64,000 bases of DNA from Xylanibacter oryzae DSM 17970 (GCF_000585355.1 NZ_KK073873.1:956703-1020702), one strand, 5' to 3'; shown: positions 1 to 8,925, counted from the stretch's first letter. Numbers and translations: made by a program. The notes: a model not told the origin generated them from the sequence alone.

Positions 1-951
1 ATCCTGATCCTTTCATCATTCAAGTCAGATCATGTTATAACAATTTTCATGATAGGGGATTCGACAATGGCAAACAAGGACATCAGCAAAGGCCTTCCTG
101 AGAGAGGATGGGGTATGGTACTTCCATGTTTTTTCAGTGAAGATGTACGTATAGACAATCATGCTTTAAACGGCCGTTCTTCAAAGAGTTTTATTAATGA
201 AGGCAGATGGCAGGAAGTTCTCGACAAAATCAACCCCGGTGATTATGTATTTATTCAGTTTGGTCATAATGATGAGAAACCTAAAGCCGACCGTCATACA
301 GAGCCAGGCTCAACATTTGATGCTAATCTGCGTAGATTCGTTTTTGAGACAAGGAGCAAGGGCGGTATTCCTGTATTATTCAATAGTGTAGTACGCAGAA
401 TTTTCTCACAGAGTAAGACTGCTGTTACTGACGATGACTTACGTACAAATTCATCTGTTGGACTTCAAGAAGGAAAAACACTGGTTGATACACATGGAGC
501 TTATCTTCTTTCACCACGTAATGTGGCAAAAGAAATGAATGTACCTTTTGTTGATGCTAATAAGATAACTCATGATTTAGAACAAGGCATGGGACCTGAG
601 AAATCAAAGAAGTTGCATATGTGGTTTAATCCCGGTGAAGAGCCTTCATTGCCAAAAGGCAGACAGGATAATACACATTATAATGTTTATGGTGCCCATA
701 TTGTGGCTGGGCTACTAGCTGATGAAATAGGTAAAAAGGTGCCTGCGCTTAAAAAGTATATTCGTCATTATGATATTACAGTTGCCAAAGATGGTAGTGG
801 AGACTATTTTGATATTCAGAAGGCTGTAGACATGTCACCTGCAAATAAGAAAACAACTATTCTTGTGAGAAAAGGAACTTGGAAGAGACCTTTGTTGTCT
901 AAAGATAAAAAAATAAAATTTATAATCCAGAGCGGATCCGCTTGGAATTAA
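1..951 (+). CDS. Rhamnogalacturonan acetylesterase (CE12, SGNH fold) with truncated pectin methylesterase (CE8) tail; 5' partial
   Basis: The frame is open from base 1, so the gene starts upstream of the window; the ATG at 49 lies inside the first catalytic block and is not the start. Visible SGNH blocks are MIGDST (nucleophile Ser) near residue 17, NGRSSKSF, FGHND near residue 88 and the DNTHYN block near residue 223 with the catalytic Asp/His. From about residue 259 the protein switches to the opening strand of a CE8 pectin methylesterase (VAKDGSGDYFDIQKAVD) but stops about 55 residues later, whereas a CE8 domain is normally near 300 residues and its catalytic Asp pair is missing. It should remove acetyl groups from rhamnogalacturonan; the methylesterase part cannot be active. 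The stop shares a TTAA palindrome with the opposite gene's stop, which suggests a deletion junction. Confidence 0.85.
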   Translation: MLILSSFKSDHVITIFMIGDSTMANKDISKGLPERGWGMVLPCFFSEDVRIDNHALNGRSSKSFINEGRWQEVLDKINPGDYVFIQFGHNDEKPKADRHTEPGSTFDANLRRFVFETRSKGGIPVLFNSVVRRIFSQSKTAVTDDDLRTNSSVGLQEGKTLVDTHGAYLLSPRNVAKEMNVPFVDANKITHDLEQGMGPEKSKKLHMWFNPGEEPSLPKGRQDNTHYNVYGAHIVAGLLADEIGKKVPALKKYIRHYDITVAKDGSGDYFDIQKAVDMSPANKKTTILVRKGTWKRPLLSKDKKIKFIIQSGSAWN

Positions 952-2372
952 TATTCGTAACAACCAAGATCAGGCGTGTCATCACGCTTCTTTCCATTAA
1001 GATCATAAATTAGAGAATTAGCAATGCCTGCGTTTATGGCTTTTGATTGAGAATTAAGTCTGAAGTCGTATCGCAGGTTTTTTGTGTCTATAATCTTAAA
1101 ATTTTTGTCTTGAGCATTAATACTGTCAGGTGCTTCCCAAATGATGTTCGACATAGACTTGTCATTGTCAATATGTGGAGTGCAGATCAAACAATGGTCA
1201 AAATTATAATTGAAGTCTATATCATTATTATCTTTTTCGCCCATCAATTCATCATCTGAATAACCTGTTATTATGCTATTTGTAACACGTAAAGAAGATA
1301 ATGCATAATTCCATTCGTTATATTTATTTGCAAACCTCAGAGCGACACCTCTTTCAGAATCGAAAGGATAGAATTGAGCAATAGTTGTATTCATGATGCT
1401 CACATTCCCACCATATATAGCTACGCAATCTCCTAGAGCATTTGATATCTGACAGTTTTCTATGTTGGCTTTACAGTTATATAAAGTCAATCCGTTCCCT
1501 CTACAATTATGTATTATGCTGTTATACATATTTAATCTTGAATTATAAGTAGATGCAGAGTCGCACTCAATACCATATTCACTACTATGGATATCAGTAA
1601 ATCCTATTTCATTATTTACAGATGAAGAATATATGTGAATGCCTCTCCATTGTCCACTCACCATGTTGTATGGCAGATATTCGAGTATATTATCAAGTCT
1701 GTCTCCCCTTAAAGTAATAAACTTTCCTATATCTCCGATACTCTTCAATGTTCCATATACATCTATTCCAGCACCATCATGAAAAAAAATAGAAGTGCCG
1801 GCACTTATTCCTAAAGTAGCATTGCTATCCACCTTAAGAATCCCATATACAATAATCGGTTTTTCTGATGATAAAGTAGTGTCTCCTTTTATTTCGCTGT
1901 TATGCATTACGGTAGCATCCCACGACCATGCATTCAGATTGACTTTTTGCGTTACGCCACTTTCTAGTAAACATGTAAGATTATCTTCCAACTTCTTTGG
2001 CTCCAGTTCGTTAGTATATCCAGATGTTAATTCTACGAAAACCCGTATACTGTCACCTTTCCTTATTTCAACATTCGAAGTTTGATATCCCCTAGAAGTT
2101 AGATCTGTGCCGTCAATATTTACTCTGAACCCTGTTTGATTACCTTTTTCCAATTTTATTGAAGCTACTCTTATTCCATCACTTGAGTTATTATAAATCC
2201 AGAAAGACCTTGTTGATGAAGGAACTTTAGAAAAAACAGTATCCATCTTAATTGTATCACTCGAAAAGGAAAGAATGTTTGATTTTGATTCAGAAAAGCT
2301 ATCATTGTCATTACAAGCTACAATAGATAATAATGACACTATAATTTGTATAAACAGGATAATTCTTTTCAT
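948..2372 (-). CDS. Lipoprotein with right-handed beta-helix repeats
   Basis: A 474-residue protein with a lipoprotein signal peptide ending in the lipobox LLSIVAC, so probably anchored in the periplasmic or outer membrane. After an N-terminal region of about 150 residues (Ig-like character, not identified) the sequence becomes Asn/Gly/Ile-rich with short repeating strands such as NSIIHNCRGNG, IENCQISNA and VSIMNTTIAQ, the pattern of a parallel beta-helix. The end (INAG then DLGCYEY) is typical of Bacteroidetes choice-of-anchor beta-helix proteins. No catalytic residues can be assigned; binding or cleavage of a polysaccharide is possible but unproven. It converges on the CE12 gene with a 4-bp overlap. 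Confidence 0.75.
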   Translation of the reverse strand: MKRIILFIQIIVSLLSIVACNDNDSFSESKSNILSFSSDTIKMDTVFSKVPSSTRSFWIYNNSSDGIRVASIKLEKGNQTGFRVNIDGTDLTSRGYQTSNVEIRKGDSIRVFVELTSGYTNELEPKKLEDNLTCLLESGVTQKVNLNAWSWDATVMHNSEIKGDTTLSSEKPIIVYGILKVDSNATLGISAGTSIFFHDGAGIDVYGTLKSIGDIGKFITLRGDRLDNILEYLPYNMVSGQWRGIHIYSSSVNNEIGFTDIHSSEYGIECDSASTYNSRLNMYNSIIHNCRGNGLTLYNCKANIENCQISNALGDCVAIYGGNVSIMNTTIAQFYPFDSERGVALRFANKYNEWNYALSSLRVTNSIITGYSDDELMGEKDNNDIDFNYNFDHCLICTPHIDNDKSMSNIIWEAPDSINAQDKNFKIIDTKNLRYDFRLNSQSKAINAGIANSLIYDLNGKKRDDTPDLGCYEY

Positions 2373-2413
2373 ATAGATATAAACGCCATATAGACATCAA
2401 TATTGTATAAGAC

Positions 2414-2443
2414 AAAAAAAGGGAGCGGAAAAATTCCGCCCCC
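2414..2443 (-). terminator. Rho-independent terminator of the perR-rbr unit
   Basis: On the minus strand GGGGGCGG (2436-2443) pairs with CCGCTCCC (2421-2428), eight pairs with one G-U, followed by a run of seven T (2414-2420). It lies 33 bases past the rubrerythrin stop. Confidence 0.9.
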
Positions 2444-2476
2444 GGCATCACTCGTTTGTATAAATAATATATCGAC

Positions 2477-3031
2477 CTATTTGAAGTATCTCTTGTAGAG
2501 TCCCATAAATCCGGCACAGTGACGAGCTTCGTCTTTTGCCATCTCGTGAACAGTATCGTGAGTTGCATCCATATTGGCAGCCTTAGCATTTTTAGCGATG
2601 CGGAATTTGTCTTCGCAAGCGCCACGCTCTGCAGCGATACGAGCCTCAAGATTGCTCTTTGTGTCGCCAAGAACTTCACCAAGAAGTTCTGCAAACTTAG
2701 ATGCGTGTTCAGCTTCCTCCCATGCATAGCGCTTGTAAGCCTCAGCTATTTCAGGGTATCCTTCGCGGTCAGCCTGGCGTGCCATAGCAAGATACATTCC
2801 AACTTCACCACATTCTCCGTTGAAGTGTGCGTGTAGATCTTTAAGCATTTCTTCATCAGCATTCTCTTTTTTTGCTGCACCTAGAACGTGCATTGTAGCG
2901 AAAGCTGGTGAATCATCATCTTTCATCTCAACAAACTTAGACTGTGGAGCCTTACAAATAGGGCATTTTTCTGGAGCTTCTGTACCTTCGTAGATGTAAC
3001 CGCAAACTGTGCAAATAAATTTCTTTTTCAT
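2477..3031 (-). CDS. rbr: Reverse rubrerythrin (N-terminal rubredoxin, C-terminal diiron domain)
   Basis: A 184-residue cytoplasmic peroxide/oxygen-reducing protein. The rubredoxin iron site is at the N-terminus (CTVCGY near residue 8 and CPICKAP near residue 23), and the ferritin-like diiron domain follows, with the helical Glu/His ligands visible in [25 protein letters not shown] and KDEARH. Classical rubrerythrin has the opposite domain order, so this belongs to the reverse rubrerythrin type known from Clostridium as an NADH peroxidase terminal component. It lies 23 bases downstream of a PerR-like regulator on the same strand and has its own strong terminator, so the two probably form a peroxide-responsive unit. 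Confidence 0.92.
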   Translation of the reverse strand: MKKKFICTVCGYIYEGTEAPEKCPICKAPQSKFVEMKDDDSPAFATMHVLGAAKKENADEEMLKDLHAHFNGECGEVGMYLAMARQADREGYPEIAEAYKRYAWEEAEHASKFAELLGEVLGDTKSNLEARIAAERGACEDKFRIAKNAKAANMDATHDTVHEMAKDEARHCAGFMGLYKRYFK

Positions 3032-3054
3032 AATCGATTGATTTTAAATATTAA

Positions 3055-3489
3055 TTATTGTTTTTTATTTTTTAGACATTCAGCACAAATACCTTTATAG
3101 TATAACTGTGCGTCAGTTACTAGATTCCCGTTAATCATTTTGTTATCAGGACTTTCTGGCGCTTCTTGATCGAACATATCAATCACTTTTCCGCATTCCT
3201 TGCAGTAAAAGTGAACATGTGGATCTGTATTACCGTCATAACATACACGATGTTCATCAATTGTTATCATCTGTACAGCCTTATGGTCTGACAGTAGTCG
3301 TAAGGTATTGTATACTGTGGTACGACTCAAAGTAGGCATCTTCTTGTTCAATCCTGCATATACATCTTCCACTTTTGGATGTGTAAAATGTGTCAGAAGG
3401 TATTGCATAATAGCCATCCTTTGTACTGACGGTTTGAGTCCGCAACTCAATAGCTTATCGTATGCCTCTTTTTCTTTCATCTTGTTCAT
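3055..3489 (-). CDS. perR: Fur-family transcriptional regulator, PerR-like
   Basis: A 144-residue repressor: an N-terminal winged helix (about 10-85, with LSRTTVYNTLRLL as recognition region) and a C-terminal dimerisation/metal domain. Structural zinc cysteines are CKEC and CAEC. The regulatory metal site retains an Asp in VCYDGNTDPHVHFYC plus the HVH pair, as in PerR, where His residues are oxidised by peroxide. The downstream co-directional reverse rubrerythrin supports a peroxide role. A Fur or Zur role cannot be excluded from sequence alone. Its promoter carries a TTTTG/TATATTTG pair at 3507-3538, with a perfect inverted repeat just upstream at 3550-3590. Confidence 0.85.
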   Translation of the reverse strand: MNKMKEKEAYDKLLSCGLKPSVQRMAIMQYLLTHFTHPKVEDVYAGLNKKMPTLSRTTVYNTLRLLSDHKAVQMITIDEHRVCYDGNTDPHVHFYCKECGKVIDMFDQEAPESPDNKMINGNLVTDAQLYYKGICAECLKNKKQ

Positions 3490-3506
3490 TGTCTTGATTT
3501 CGTTTG

Positions 3507-3538
3507 CAAATATATATACTTTTTCTGAATGTACAAAA
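3507..3538 (-). promoter_or_regulatory. Bacteroidetes-type promoter of perR-rbr
   Basis: On the minus strand TTTTG (3534-3538) and TATATTTG (3507-3514) are separated by 19 bp, matching the primary sigma factor consensus. The start codon is 18 bp downstream of the -7 box. Confidence 0.75.
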
Positions 3539-3549
3539 TATTAAGTTGT

Positions 3550-3590
3550 AATTATTCCAATATTTAAACTATTTTAATATTGGAATAATT
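3550..3590. repeat. Perfect 15-bp inverted repeat between cdd and perR
   Basis: AATTATTCCAATATT at 3550-3564 and its exact reverse complement at 3576-3590 are separated by 11 bp. It lies between the cdd stop and the perR promoter. On the minus strand it lacks a following T-run, so a simple terminator for cdd is doubtful; an operator upstream of the -33 box is an alternative. Confidence 0.7.
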
Positions 3591-3600
3591 GTTTTTGTTC

Positions 3601-4083
3601 TTATTTCATGTCATCATCAATAAAGGCTAATGGTAATATGTCTCTTATTGTATTGATTACATATACACCTTCTGTGCCGTATAACAGCAGCTTCACGGGG
3701 TGTTTATACCTTTCTTCCTCTTCTAGTATGACTTGCCTGCATGCCCCACATGGTGATATTGGTTTATTAAGCAGTACGTTATTTACATTTTTGGCAGCAA
3801 TGCAAAGAGTTACAACTCCTTTATCGGGATACATAGCATTAGCGGCAAATATTGTGTTCCTCTCAGCACACATTGTCATAGAGAAAGATGCATTCTCCTG
3901 ATTGCTGCCGGTTACAATGTTGCCGTCTGACAACAAAACTGCGGCGCCAACTTTAAAGTTCGAATATTTGGCATAAGATGTTTTTGTCGCCTCGATTGCT
4001 TTTTTAATTAATGTCTGTTCCTCTTCAGACAGCTCTTCGGGTTTACATAATTGAATATTCGATTTCAATGTTATTGTTTTCAT
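3601..4083 (-). CDS. cdd: Cytidine deaminase
   Basis: A 160-residue homotetrameric-type cytidine deaminase that hydrolyses cytidine or deoxycytidine to uridine in pyrimidine salvage. The zinc site and proton-shuttling Glu are in MCAERNTIF (near residue 92) and the other zinc cysteines in PCGACRQV (near residue 113). The N-terminal substrate region YSNFKVGAAVL is intact. Length fits the short tetrameric family with a modest N-terminal extension. It sits alone on the minus strand, divergent from the GH73 gene. Confidence 0.95.
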   Translation of the reverse strand: MKTITLKSNIQLCKPEELSEEEQTLIKKAIEATKTSYAKYSNFKVGAAVLLSDGNIVTGSNQENASFSMTMCAERNTIFAANAMYPDKGVVTLCIAAKNVNNVLLNKPISPCGACRQVILEEEERYKHPVKLLLYGTEGVYVINTIRDILPLAFIDDDMK

Positions 4084-4157
4084 TATATATTGTGTTTAAA
4101 TAATCATGGTGCTAAGATAGTATTAAAATCCATAAATTCAAAATTTAATTGCTTTTA

Positions 4158-4189
4158 TTTTGTTATCAATCATAATTGGCGTATCTTTG
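4158..4189 (+). promoter_or_regulatory. Promoter of GH73/LysM gene
   Basis: TTTTG (4158-4162) and TATCTTTG (4182-4189) are 19 bp apart. An upstream in-frame start at 4160 falls inside this promoter and therefore cannot be the translation start; the ATG at 4211 is used. Confidence 0.75.
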
Positions 4190-4210
4190 CAAAAAGGTAA
4201 GATAAATCAA

Positions 4211-5128
4211 ATGAAGAAAGTAATATTATTGTTATTGACTGTTATCATATCCTTAGGGCTTTCAGCTCAGGCAAGGTGGAATTATCAGTATCAGCAATAT
4301 ATCAATCAATATAAGGATTTGGCGATAGAGCAGATGTTGCGCTATCATATCCCTGCTAGCATTACTCTTGCGCAAGGCCTTTTAGAGAGTCGTGCCGGAC
4401 TTAGTACTATGACTATTCGCAGTAACAATCACTTCGGTATAAAATGCCATGGTTGGACAGGTGGAACATTTTATCAGGATGATGATGATGTAAACGAATG
4501 CTTCCGGGCTTACGACAACGCATATGACAGTTATGAAGATCATAGCAAGTTTCTTGTAAATTCACAGAGATACCGGTCTTTATTCAGCTTGGATGTAACA
4601 GATTATAAAGGATGGGCTTATGGACTGAAACAGTGTGGTTATGCTACTAATCCGAATTATGCTCTAAGTCTTATTAATATTATACAGTTGTATAAATTGG
4701 ATGAGTTTGACAGTCAGCGCAACTATGATAAATTTATTGCCAGACGTACCGGTCATGACAGATCTTCAGCTTATGGTGTGGGTCTTCATCCTATATACAT
4801 GTATAATAAGAACTATTATCTAAAAGCAAGATCTGGAGATACATTTAAGAGCATAGGAAAAGAAGTAGATATTCCTCGTAGGGCTTTAGCTCGTTATAAT
4901 GAACGTGATAAAGATGACATATTGAGTCCTGGTGATGTAGTATATCTTAAGAAAAAGCGCCGTAAGGCCGACAAGGCGTATAAGAAAGTTCCTCATATAG
5001 TAAAGCCAGGGCAGAGTATGTATGATATCGCCCAGATATATGGTATACGTTTGAAGTATCTATATAAGATGAATAATTTACCACCTGATTATCAGATAAA
5101 AGTTGGTGACACTCTTCGTGTCAGGTAG
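4211..5128 (+). CDS. Secreted peptidoglycan hydrolase: GH73 glucosaminidase domain plus two LysM repeats
   Basis: A 305-residue exported protein with a signal peptide ending LGLSAQA. Residues about 30-165 form a FlgJ/GH73-type N-acetylglucosaminidase domain, with the catalytic Glu in LAQGLLESRAG (about residue 59) and the conserved NNHFGIKCHGW segment. Two LysM peptidoglycan-binding repeats follow (about 203-250, with SGDTFKSIGKE, and 262-305, with PGQSMYDIAQIYG). It should cleave glycan strands in the periplasm, for growth or division. Start placement is forced by the promoter at 4158-4189. Confidence 0.93.
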   Translation: MKKVILLLLTVIISLGLSAQARWNYQYQQYINQYKDLAIEQMLRYHIPASITLAQGLLESRAGLSTMTIRSNNHFGIKCHGWTGGTFYQDDDDVNECFRAYDNAYDSYEDHSKFLVNSQRYRSLFSLDVTDYKGWAYGLKQCGYATNPNYALSLINIIQLYKLDEFDSQRNYDKFIARRTGHDRSSAYGVGLHPIYMYNKNYYLKARSGDTFKSIGKEVDIPRRALARYNERDKDDILSPGDVVYLKKKRRKADKAYKKVPHIVKPGQSMYDIAQIYGIRLKYLYKMNNLPPDYQIKVGDTLRVR

Positions 5129-5149
5129 TCTTTCATGCACTTTACAGTA

Positions 5150-5497
5150 TTTTTTTTAATAAATAATACCACTATACCACTCTATATCTTAAATGATTGA
5201 TATATAGTATCTTAACTATTGGTGGCTATTCATTGAAACGCCACTAAATGTCACTCAACTACCACTTTTATAATACATAACTTCTACATCACAAAAGTTA
5301 TACTTGCGTACATTGTAAGAGCTATGCCTAGGCACTGCAAAAGCAATACTCAGACATTGTAAAAACTATGCTTTAATAGTTATTGTATGTGTTTCGCAAT
5401 TTTAGAGTGGCATTAGGGTGATGTTTTGTGGTATTTGTATCATTGTAAATGCTTGATACACAGCGCTAGTGGTAAAGTGGCATTATTATTTAAAAAA
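5150..5497. repeat. Nested-palindrome repeat element, copy 1, with 22-bp tandem core
   Basis: This fills most of the 540-bp gap between the GH73 and TlpA genes. Outer arms at about 5150-5182 and 5468-5497 are imperfect inverted repeats containing ACCACTATACCACT and AGTGGTAAAGTGG. Inner arms at 5239-5266 and 5405-5433 are also mutually inverted (CGCCACTAAATGTCAC against GTGATGTTTTGTGG). Between them, 5292-5381 holds about four units of roughly 22 bp of the form CAAAAGCAATACTCAGACATTG. No coding potential was seen. A second copy with the same layout lies at 61505-61858. Confidence 0.75.
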
Positions 5498-5594
5498 GTT
5501 TGGTGGTAATTCTATTTATATTAATATTATATAGTAATATATGTTACATATACTTTGCCTAACGTCTCTTTTTACAGAACATCTATAAGAATAA

Positions 5595-5626
5595 TTTGTG
5601 CCTTTGGTTTTTAATTTTTATATTTG
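5595..5626 (+). promoter_or_regulatory. Promoter of TlpA-like gene
   Basis: TTTG (5595-5598) and TATATTTG (5619-5626) are separated by 20 bp, 45 bp before the ATG at 5672. Confidence 0.7.
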
Positions 5627-5671
5627 CGTAAATAATATTTGTTAACTTTATATTTTAAGACCATTTATAGT

Positions 5672-7618
5672 ATGAAAACAACTTATCATTTAAGTAAATC
5701 ATTATTCATATTACTCTTTCTGATAATATGTACAGTAAAAGTAACCGCAAAGGTTATTTACAATCCCCCTTTCGAAGGCAGAAACACATGTACACTTTCT
5801 ATTACCAAAATAGAAAAGACATCTAAAGAGACTAAATTGTACTTTCATGTACATTTTATTCCTCACTCTTGGATACAGCTTCGTGATTCTGTATTTCTTG
5901 CTGATACAGAAACCGGCAAACTTTTCTATCCGATACGTTTCGAAGGGTTTGATCCGAACAAAAAGATGTATATGCCCGAATCCGGAGAAATGGACTTCTC
6001 TATAGTTTATCCTGTAATACCAAAGAGCGTTAAGAAGATGGACTGGAAAGAAAATGATGACAAAAGTTCTTGGCAGATATGGGGCATATCCATGGCTGGT
6101 AAGAAAGAAAAGGTAAATCCTTTTGTGTATCAAGTACCGAAAGCAGCAACAGACCAGCCTAAAGATAGTGGTAAAGACTTCACAAAAGATAACTTTTTCA
6201 GGACGGATTCTGCTTATATTACAGGATACCTTAAGGGATATAACCCAAAATTTGGATTAACTACAGGTATTATTTATTGCTGTAATCAACTTACAAGGCA
6301 GGACTATCCTACAATAGTAAAGATAAGTCCTGATGGTAGTTTTGAAACAAAATTAATTTTGTATTATCCTATCGAAAGCCATATTGTGATAAATGATTTT
6401 GTTATTCCATTTTACATAGAGCCTAGACAACACATTGATATTCAGGTGAATATGGATGATTTATTATACACACAATATCGTCTTAATCATAATATCCCTG
6501 TAGTTTACACAAGTCCTACTGCTGATATCTGTAAACAAGTTAAAGATGATTTTTATGCTTATGGATCAGAATATGTCCAAACAATGAATCAGTTATATCA
6601 ACCAGAAGCGATGAAATATACTCCATCTCAGGTTCTTGAAAAATTTGTTCCACTTTATGAGAAAAGGAAAGCAGAGGTTGATTCAATAATTACAGTTGAT
6701 AATTATACCCCTAAAGCAGCCCATCTTAAGCGTAATCGCGAAGCAACTGTTCTAGGATATAGATTATTGGATTTTGTAGATACACGAGATTACTATGCAA
6801 GAAAAGATACGGCCAATATTTCTCTTAAAGTACCTATTGAAAAAAACTTCTATGATTTTATGAAAGAAATGCCTACCGATGATGAGGTGGCATTAGCTAA
6901 TAACGAATACAGTATGTTTTTAAACAGGTTTGAAGTCAATAATACCTTATATGACGAAACACTTGACTTGAACTGTAATTATTCTAAAATAGCACTATCT
7001 TACACGATGTATGATAAGTTTAAGGGTACATTCTTATGGCAATTGTCTACGCTTCGTCGTATTTTTGGGGATGAATATAAGAAAATGATAGCAAATGGAG
7101 ATATGAGTGTAAAACCAAATATATTCAAGAATCCTGTAATAATAAGCTATGCTAAAGCCTTATTAAGTAAGATAAATAATGTAAAGAAGCCTTACGAGTT
7201 GCCTGATAATGAAGCATCGCGGATGTTTAAGAAACTGATAGCTCCATACAAGGGCAAGTATATTTTTATTGATTTCTGGGGAACGACTTGTGGCCCATGC
7301 CGTGCTGGAATTGAAGAGATGGCACATTTTCGTAAAGAGATGCAGGGCAATCCCGATTTCCAATTTCTGTATATAACAGGAGCAGGGACGTCACCTTCAG
7401 AGTATGATTATAATGAATATGTAGCAAAGCACCTGAAAGGTTTTCCTAGTGTTTATCTCAAGGATGCTGAATATCTGTATATGCGCGAACTGTTCCACTT
7501 CAATGGTATACCACACTATGTAATGGTAGATCGTGACGGAAAGATAATGGATGAAAACTATAATTATAGCTCATATATGCTTGATCATTTCTTGAATGAA
7601 AAGGGTATAAGAAAATAA
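5672..7618 (+). CDS. Secreted TlpA-like protein with C-terminal thioredoxin-fold domain
   Basis: A 648-residue protein with a signal peptide (hydrophobic LFILLFLIICTVKVTAK). Residues about 25-500 form a long N-terminal region seen in Bacteroidetes TlpA-family disulfide reductases, which I cannot assign a function. From about 515 there is a thioredoxin-like AhpC/TSA domain with the redox motif FWGTTCGPCRAG and the cis-Pro region near FNGIPHYVMVD. Expected role: periplasmic thiol-disulfide exchange. The ATG at 5672 fits both the signal peptide and the promoter; a slightly upstream TTG at 5639 is unnecessary. Confidence 0.85.
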   Translation: MKTTYHLSKSLFILLFLIICTVKVTAKVIYNPPFEGRNTCTLSITKIEKTSKETKLYFHVHFIPHSWIQLRDSVFLADTETGKLFYPIRFEGFDPNKKMYMPESGEMDFSIVYPVIPKSVKKMDWKENDDKSSWQIWGISMAGKKEKVNPFVYQVPKAATDQPKDSGKDFTKDNFFRTDSAYITGYLKGYNPKFGLTTGIIYCCNQLTRQDYPTIVKISPDGSFETKLILYYPIESHIVINDFVIPFYIEPRQHIDIQVNMDDLLYTQYRLNHNIPVVYTSPTADICKQVKDDFYAYGSEYVQTMNQLYQPEAMKYTPSQVLEKFVPLYEKRKAEVDSIITVDNYTPKAAHLKRNREATVLGYRLLDFVDTRDYYARKDTANISLKVPIEKNFYDFMKEMPTDDEVALANNEYSMFLNRFEVNNTLYDETLDLNCNYSKIALSYTMYDKFKGTFLWQLSTLRRIFGDEYKKMIANGDMSVKPNIFKNPVIISYAKALLSKINNVKKPYELPDNEASRMFKKLIAPYKGKYIFIDFWGTTCGPCRAGIEEMAHFRKEMQGNPDFQFLYITGAGTSPSEYDYNEYVAKHLKGFPSVYLKDAEYLYMRELFHFNGIPHYVMVDRDGKIMDENYNYSSYMLDHFLNEKGIRK

Positions 7619-7652
7619 AACGCTATAATTAGGTTCTATTAGTTTATAAGAA

Positions 7653-7714
7653 AATAGCTTAATATTTTACCGTATAGTTTTATAACAAACTGCTGGTATA
7701 AATATTAAGCTATT
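7653..7714. terminator. Long hairpin between convergent genes
   Basis: AATAGCTTAATATTT (7653-7667) is exactly complementary to 7700-7714, and TACC/GGTA can extend the stem inward. It sits between the stops of the TlpA gene (+) and the zinc-ribbon gene (-), the position of a bidirectional terminator. There is no strong T-run on either side. Confidence 0.5.
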
Positions 7715-7743
7715 ATATTTAGTAGTAGTACTATGACTATGTA

Positions 7744-8925
7744 CTATTGAACTATCTTTATCATGTTAAGTTCTGAAATCTTACCTTCTGGTGAAACCTT
7801 CGCTTTAATCTTGTATGTATTAAGGCTGTTCTGATTAGCATCAGTCTTTTCTACTTTCTGATCTACAGTAAATGTAACTGCGTAAGTAAATTCACCATCA
7901 CCTGCAGCTGGTTTCTTATCAATATGGAAATCGTTATTCACTCTCCATACCATATTAGTTATATCCGGTTTATAGATTTTCTTCATGAACATAACTACAT
8001 CATTTTTGGTAGCGTTAGATTTTCCAAGGAAACTATTAAGTACTGCTGTTACAGTACCTGTTACAGTACCTTCATCACGACTGTTCAAACCACTGAAATA
8101 CTCATGGAAAAGACTACTTACCATCTGTTTGTCTTCTGAGCTAACTTCTGTTGCAGAAGCTTTATCTGCATTCTGTTTTGCTTCGTCGATATGCTCACCA
8201 TCAGCATGCTGTTGCATATATGTTTGATATGCTTCAGCAGTGTTTGCAGATTTTGCACCAGCCCAGTCGATAGAGTCTATCTTGTGTTTAGCTTCGCCTA
8301 GATGTAAACTGTTAGGATGCTGATTTATATACTCCTGAAGGGCGCTCTTTGAATTGCTTATTAGAGCGTTTGTCCAATCTGTATCACCTTTCTTTAGCAA
8401 TGTAAGGTGTGACTCGATACTATCGCGGTGAGCTTCCGGCGCATCCTCATATGTATCAAGGAAGTTTTGCAGCACAGCAGGATCTGTACTTTTCATTGCC
8501 TGTTCGTATGCATCTTGCTCTTTGTTTCCCTTTGCATCGCTGTAGTAATAAAAACAGATGGCACAAATTATTGCTGCAATAATAAAAGAAACAATAAGTG
8601 CTGTGTGGCTCTTCTTTTTAGGCTCTTCTGTGTTTTTACCTCCATTATTATCTTGGCCACTTATTGGATTCTTTTCAGTTTTTTCTGTTACAGGGCGAAC
8701 TGGAGTTACAGGACTTGCAGTAGCTTCTGGACGTGGGGTAGCTGAAACACCTCCACTTACGTATGGTTTGTGACAATTAGGGCACATACCTTCTGACTTG
8801 AAGAAAACATCTCCACAATCAGGGCATTTAGTTACTTTCCCGGCTATTTCTATACCACAACTAGGACAAGTTTGTGCTTGGTCGCTAACTTGACGACCGC
8901 ATTCAGGACATTTAATGATTGCCAT
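7744..8925 (-). CDS. Zinc-ribbon membrane protein of unknown function
   Basis: A 393-residue protein. The N-terminus has two to three zinc-ribbon knuckles (CPECGRQ, CPSCGIE, CPDCGDV, CPNCHKP in the first 55 residues), then a Pro/Thr-rich linker, one transmembrane helix at about 107-127 (ALIVSFIIAAIICAICFYYY) and a C-terminal region of about 260 residues with helical, Ala/Gln-rich repeats and a final beta-rich part. The cysteines would face the cytoplasm and the C-terminal part the periplasm. I do not recognise a specific family. It is monocistronic by spacing and lies next to a GH25 lysozyme. Confidence 0.8.
   Translation of the reverse strand: MAIIKCPECGRQVSDQAQTCPSCGIEIAGKVTKCPDCGDVFFKSEGMCPNCHKPYVSGGVSATPRPEATASPVTPVRPVTEKTEKNPISGQDNNGGKNTEEPKKKSHTALIVSFIIAAIICAICFYYYSDAKGNKEQDAYEQAMKSTDPAVLQNFLDTYEDAPEAHRDSIESHLTLLKKGDTDWTNALISNSKSALQEYINQHPNSLHLGEAKHKIDSIDWAGAKSANTAEAYQTYMQQHADGEHIDEAKQNADKASATEVSSEDKQMVSSLFHEYFSGLNSRDEGTVTGTVTAVLNSFLGKSNATKNDVVMFMKKIYKPDITNMVWRVNNDFHIDKKPAAGDGEFTYAVTFTVDQKVEKTDANQNSLNTYKIKAKVSPEGKISELNMIKIVQ

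Noticed and set aside
5292..5381. CRISPR array
   Set aside because: The 22-bp units abut each other directly with no unique spacers, and there are no cas genes in the window.
5711..6133. 140-codon minus-strand frame inside the TlpA-like gene
   Set aside because: Antisense to a clear signal-peptide protein, with no family resemblance and no promoter or spacing support.
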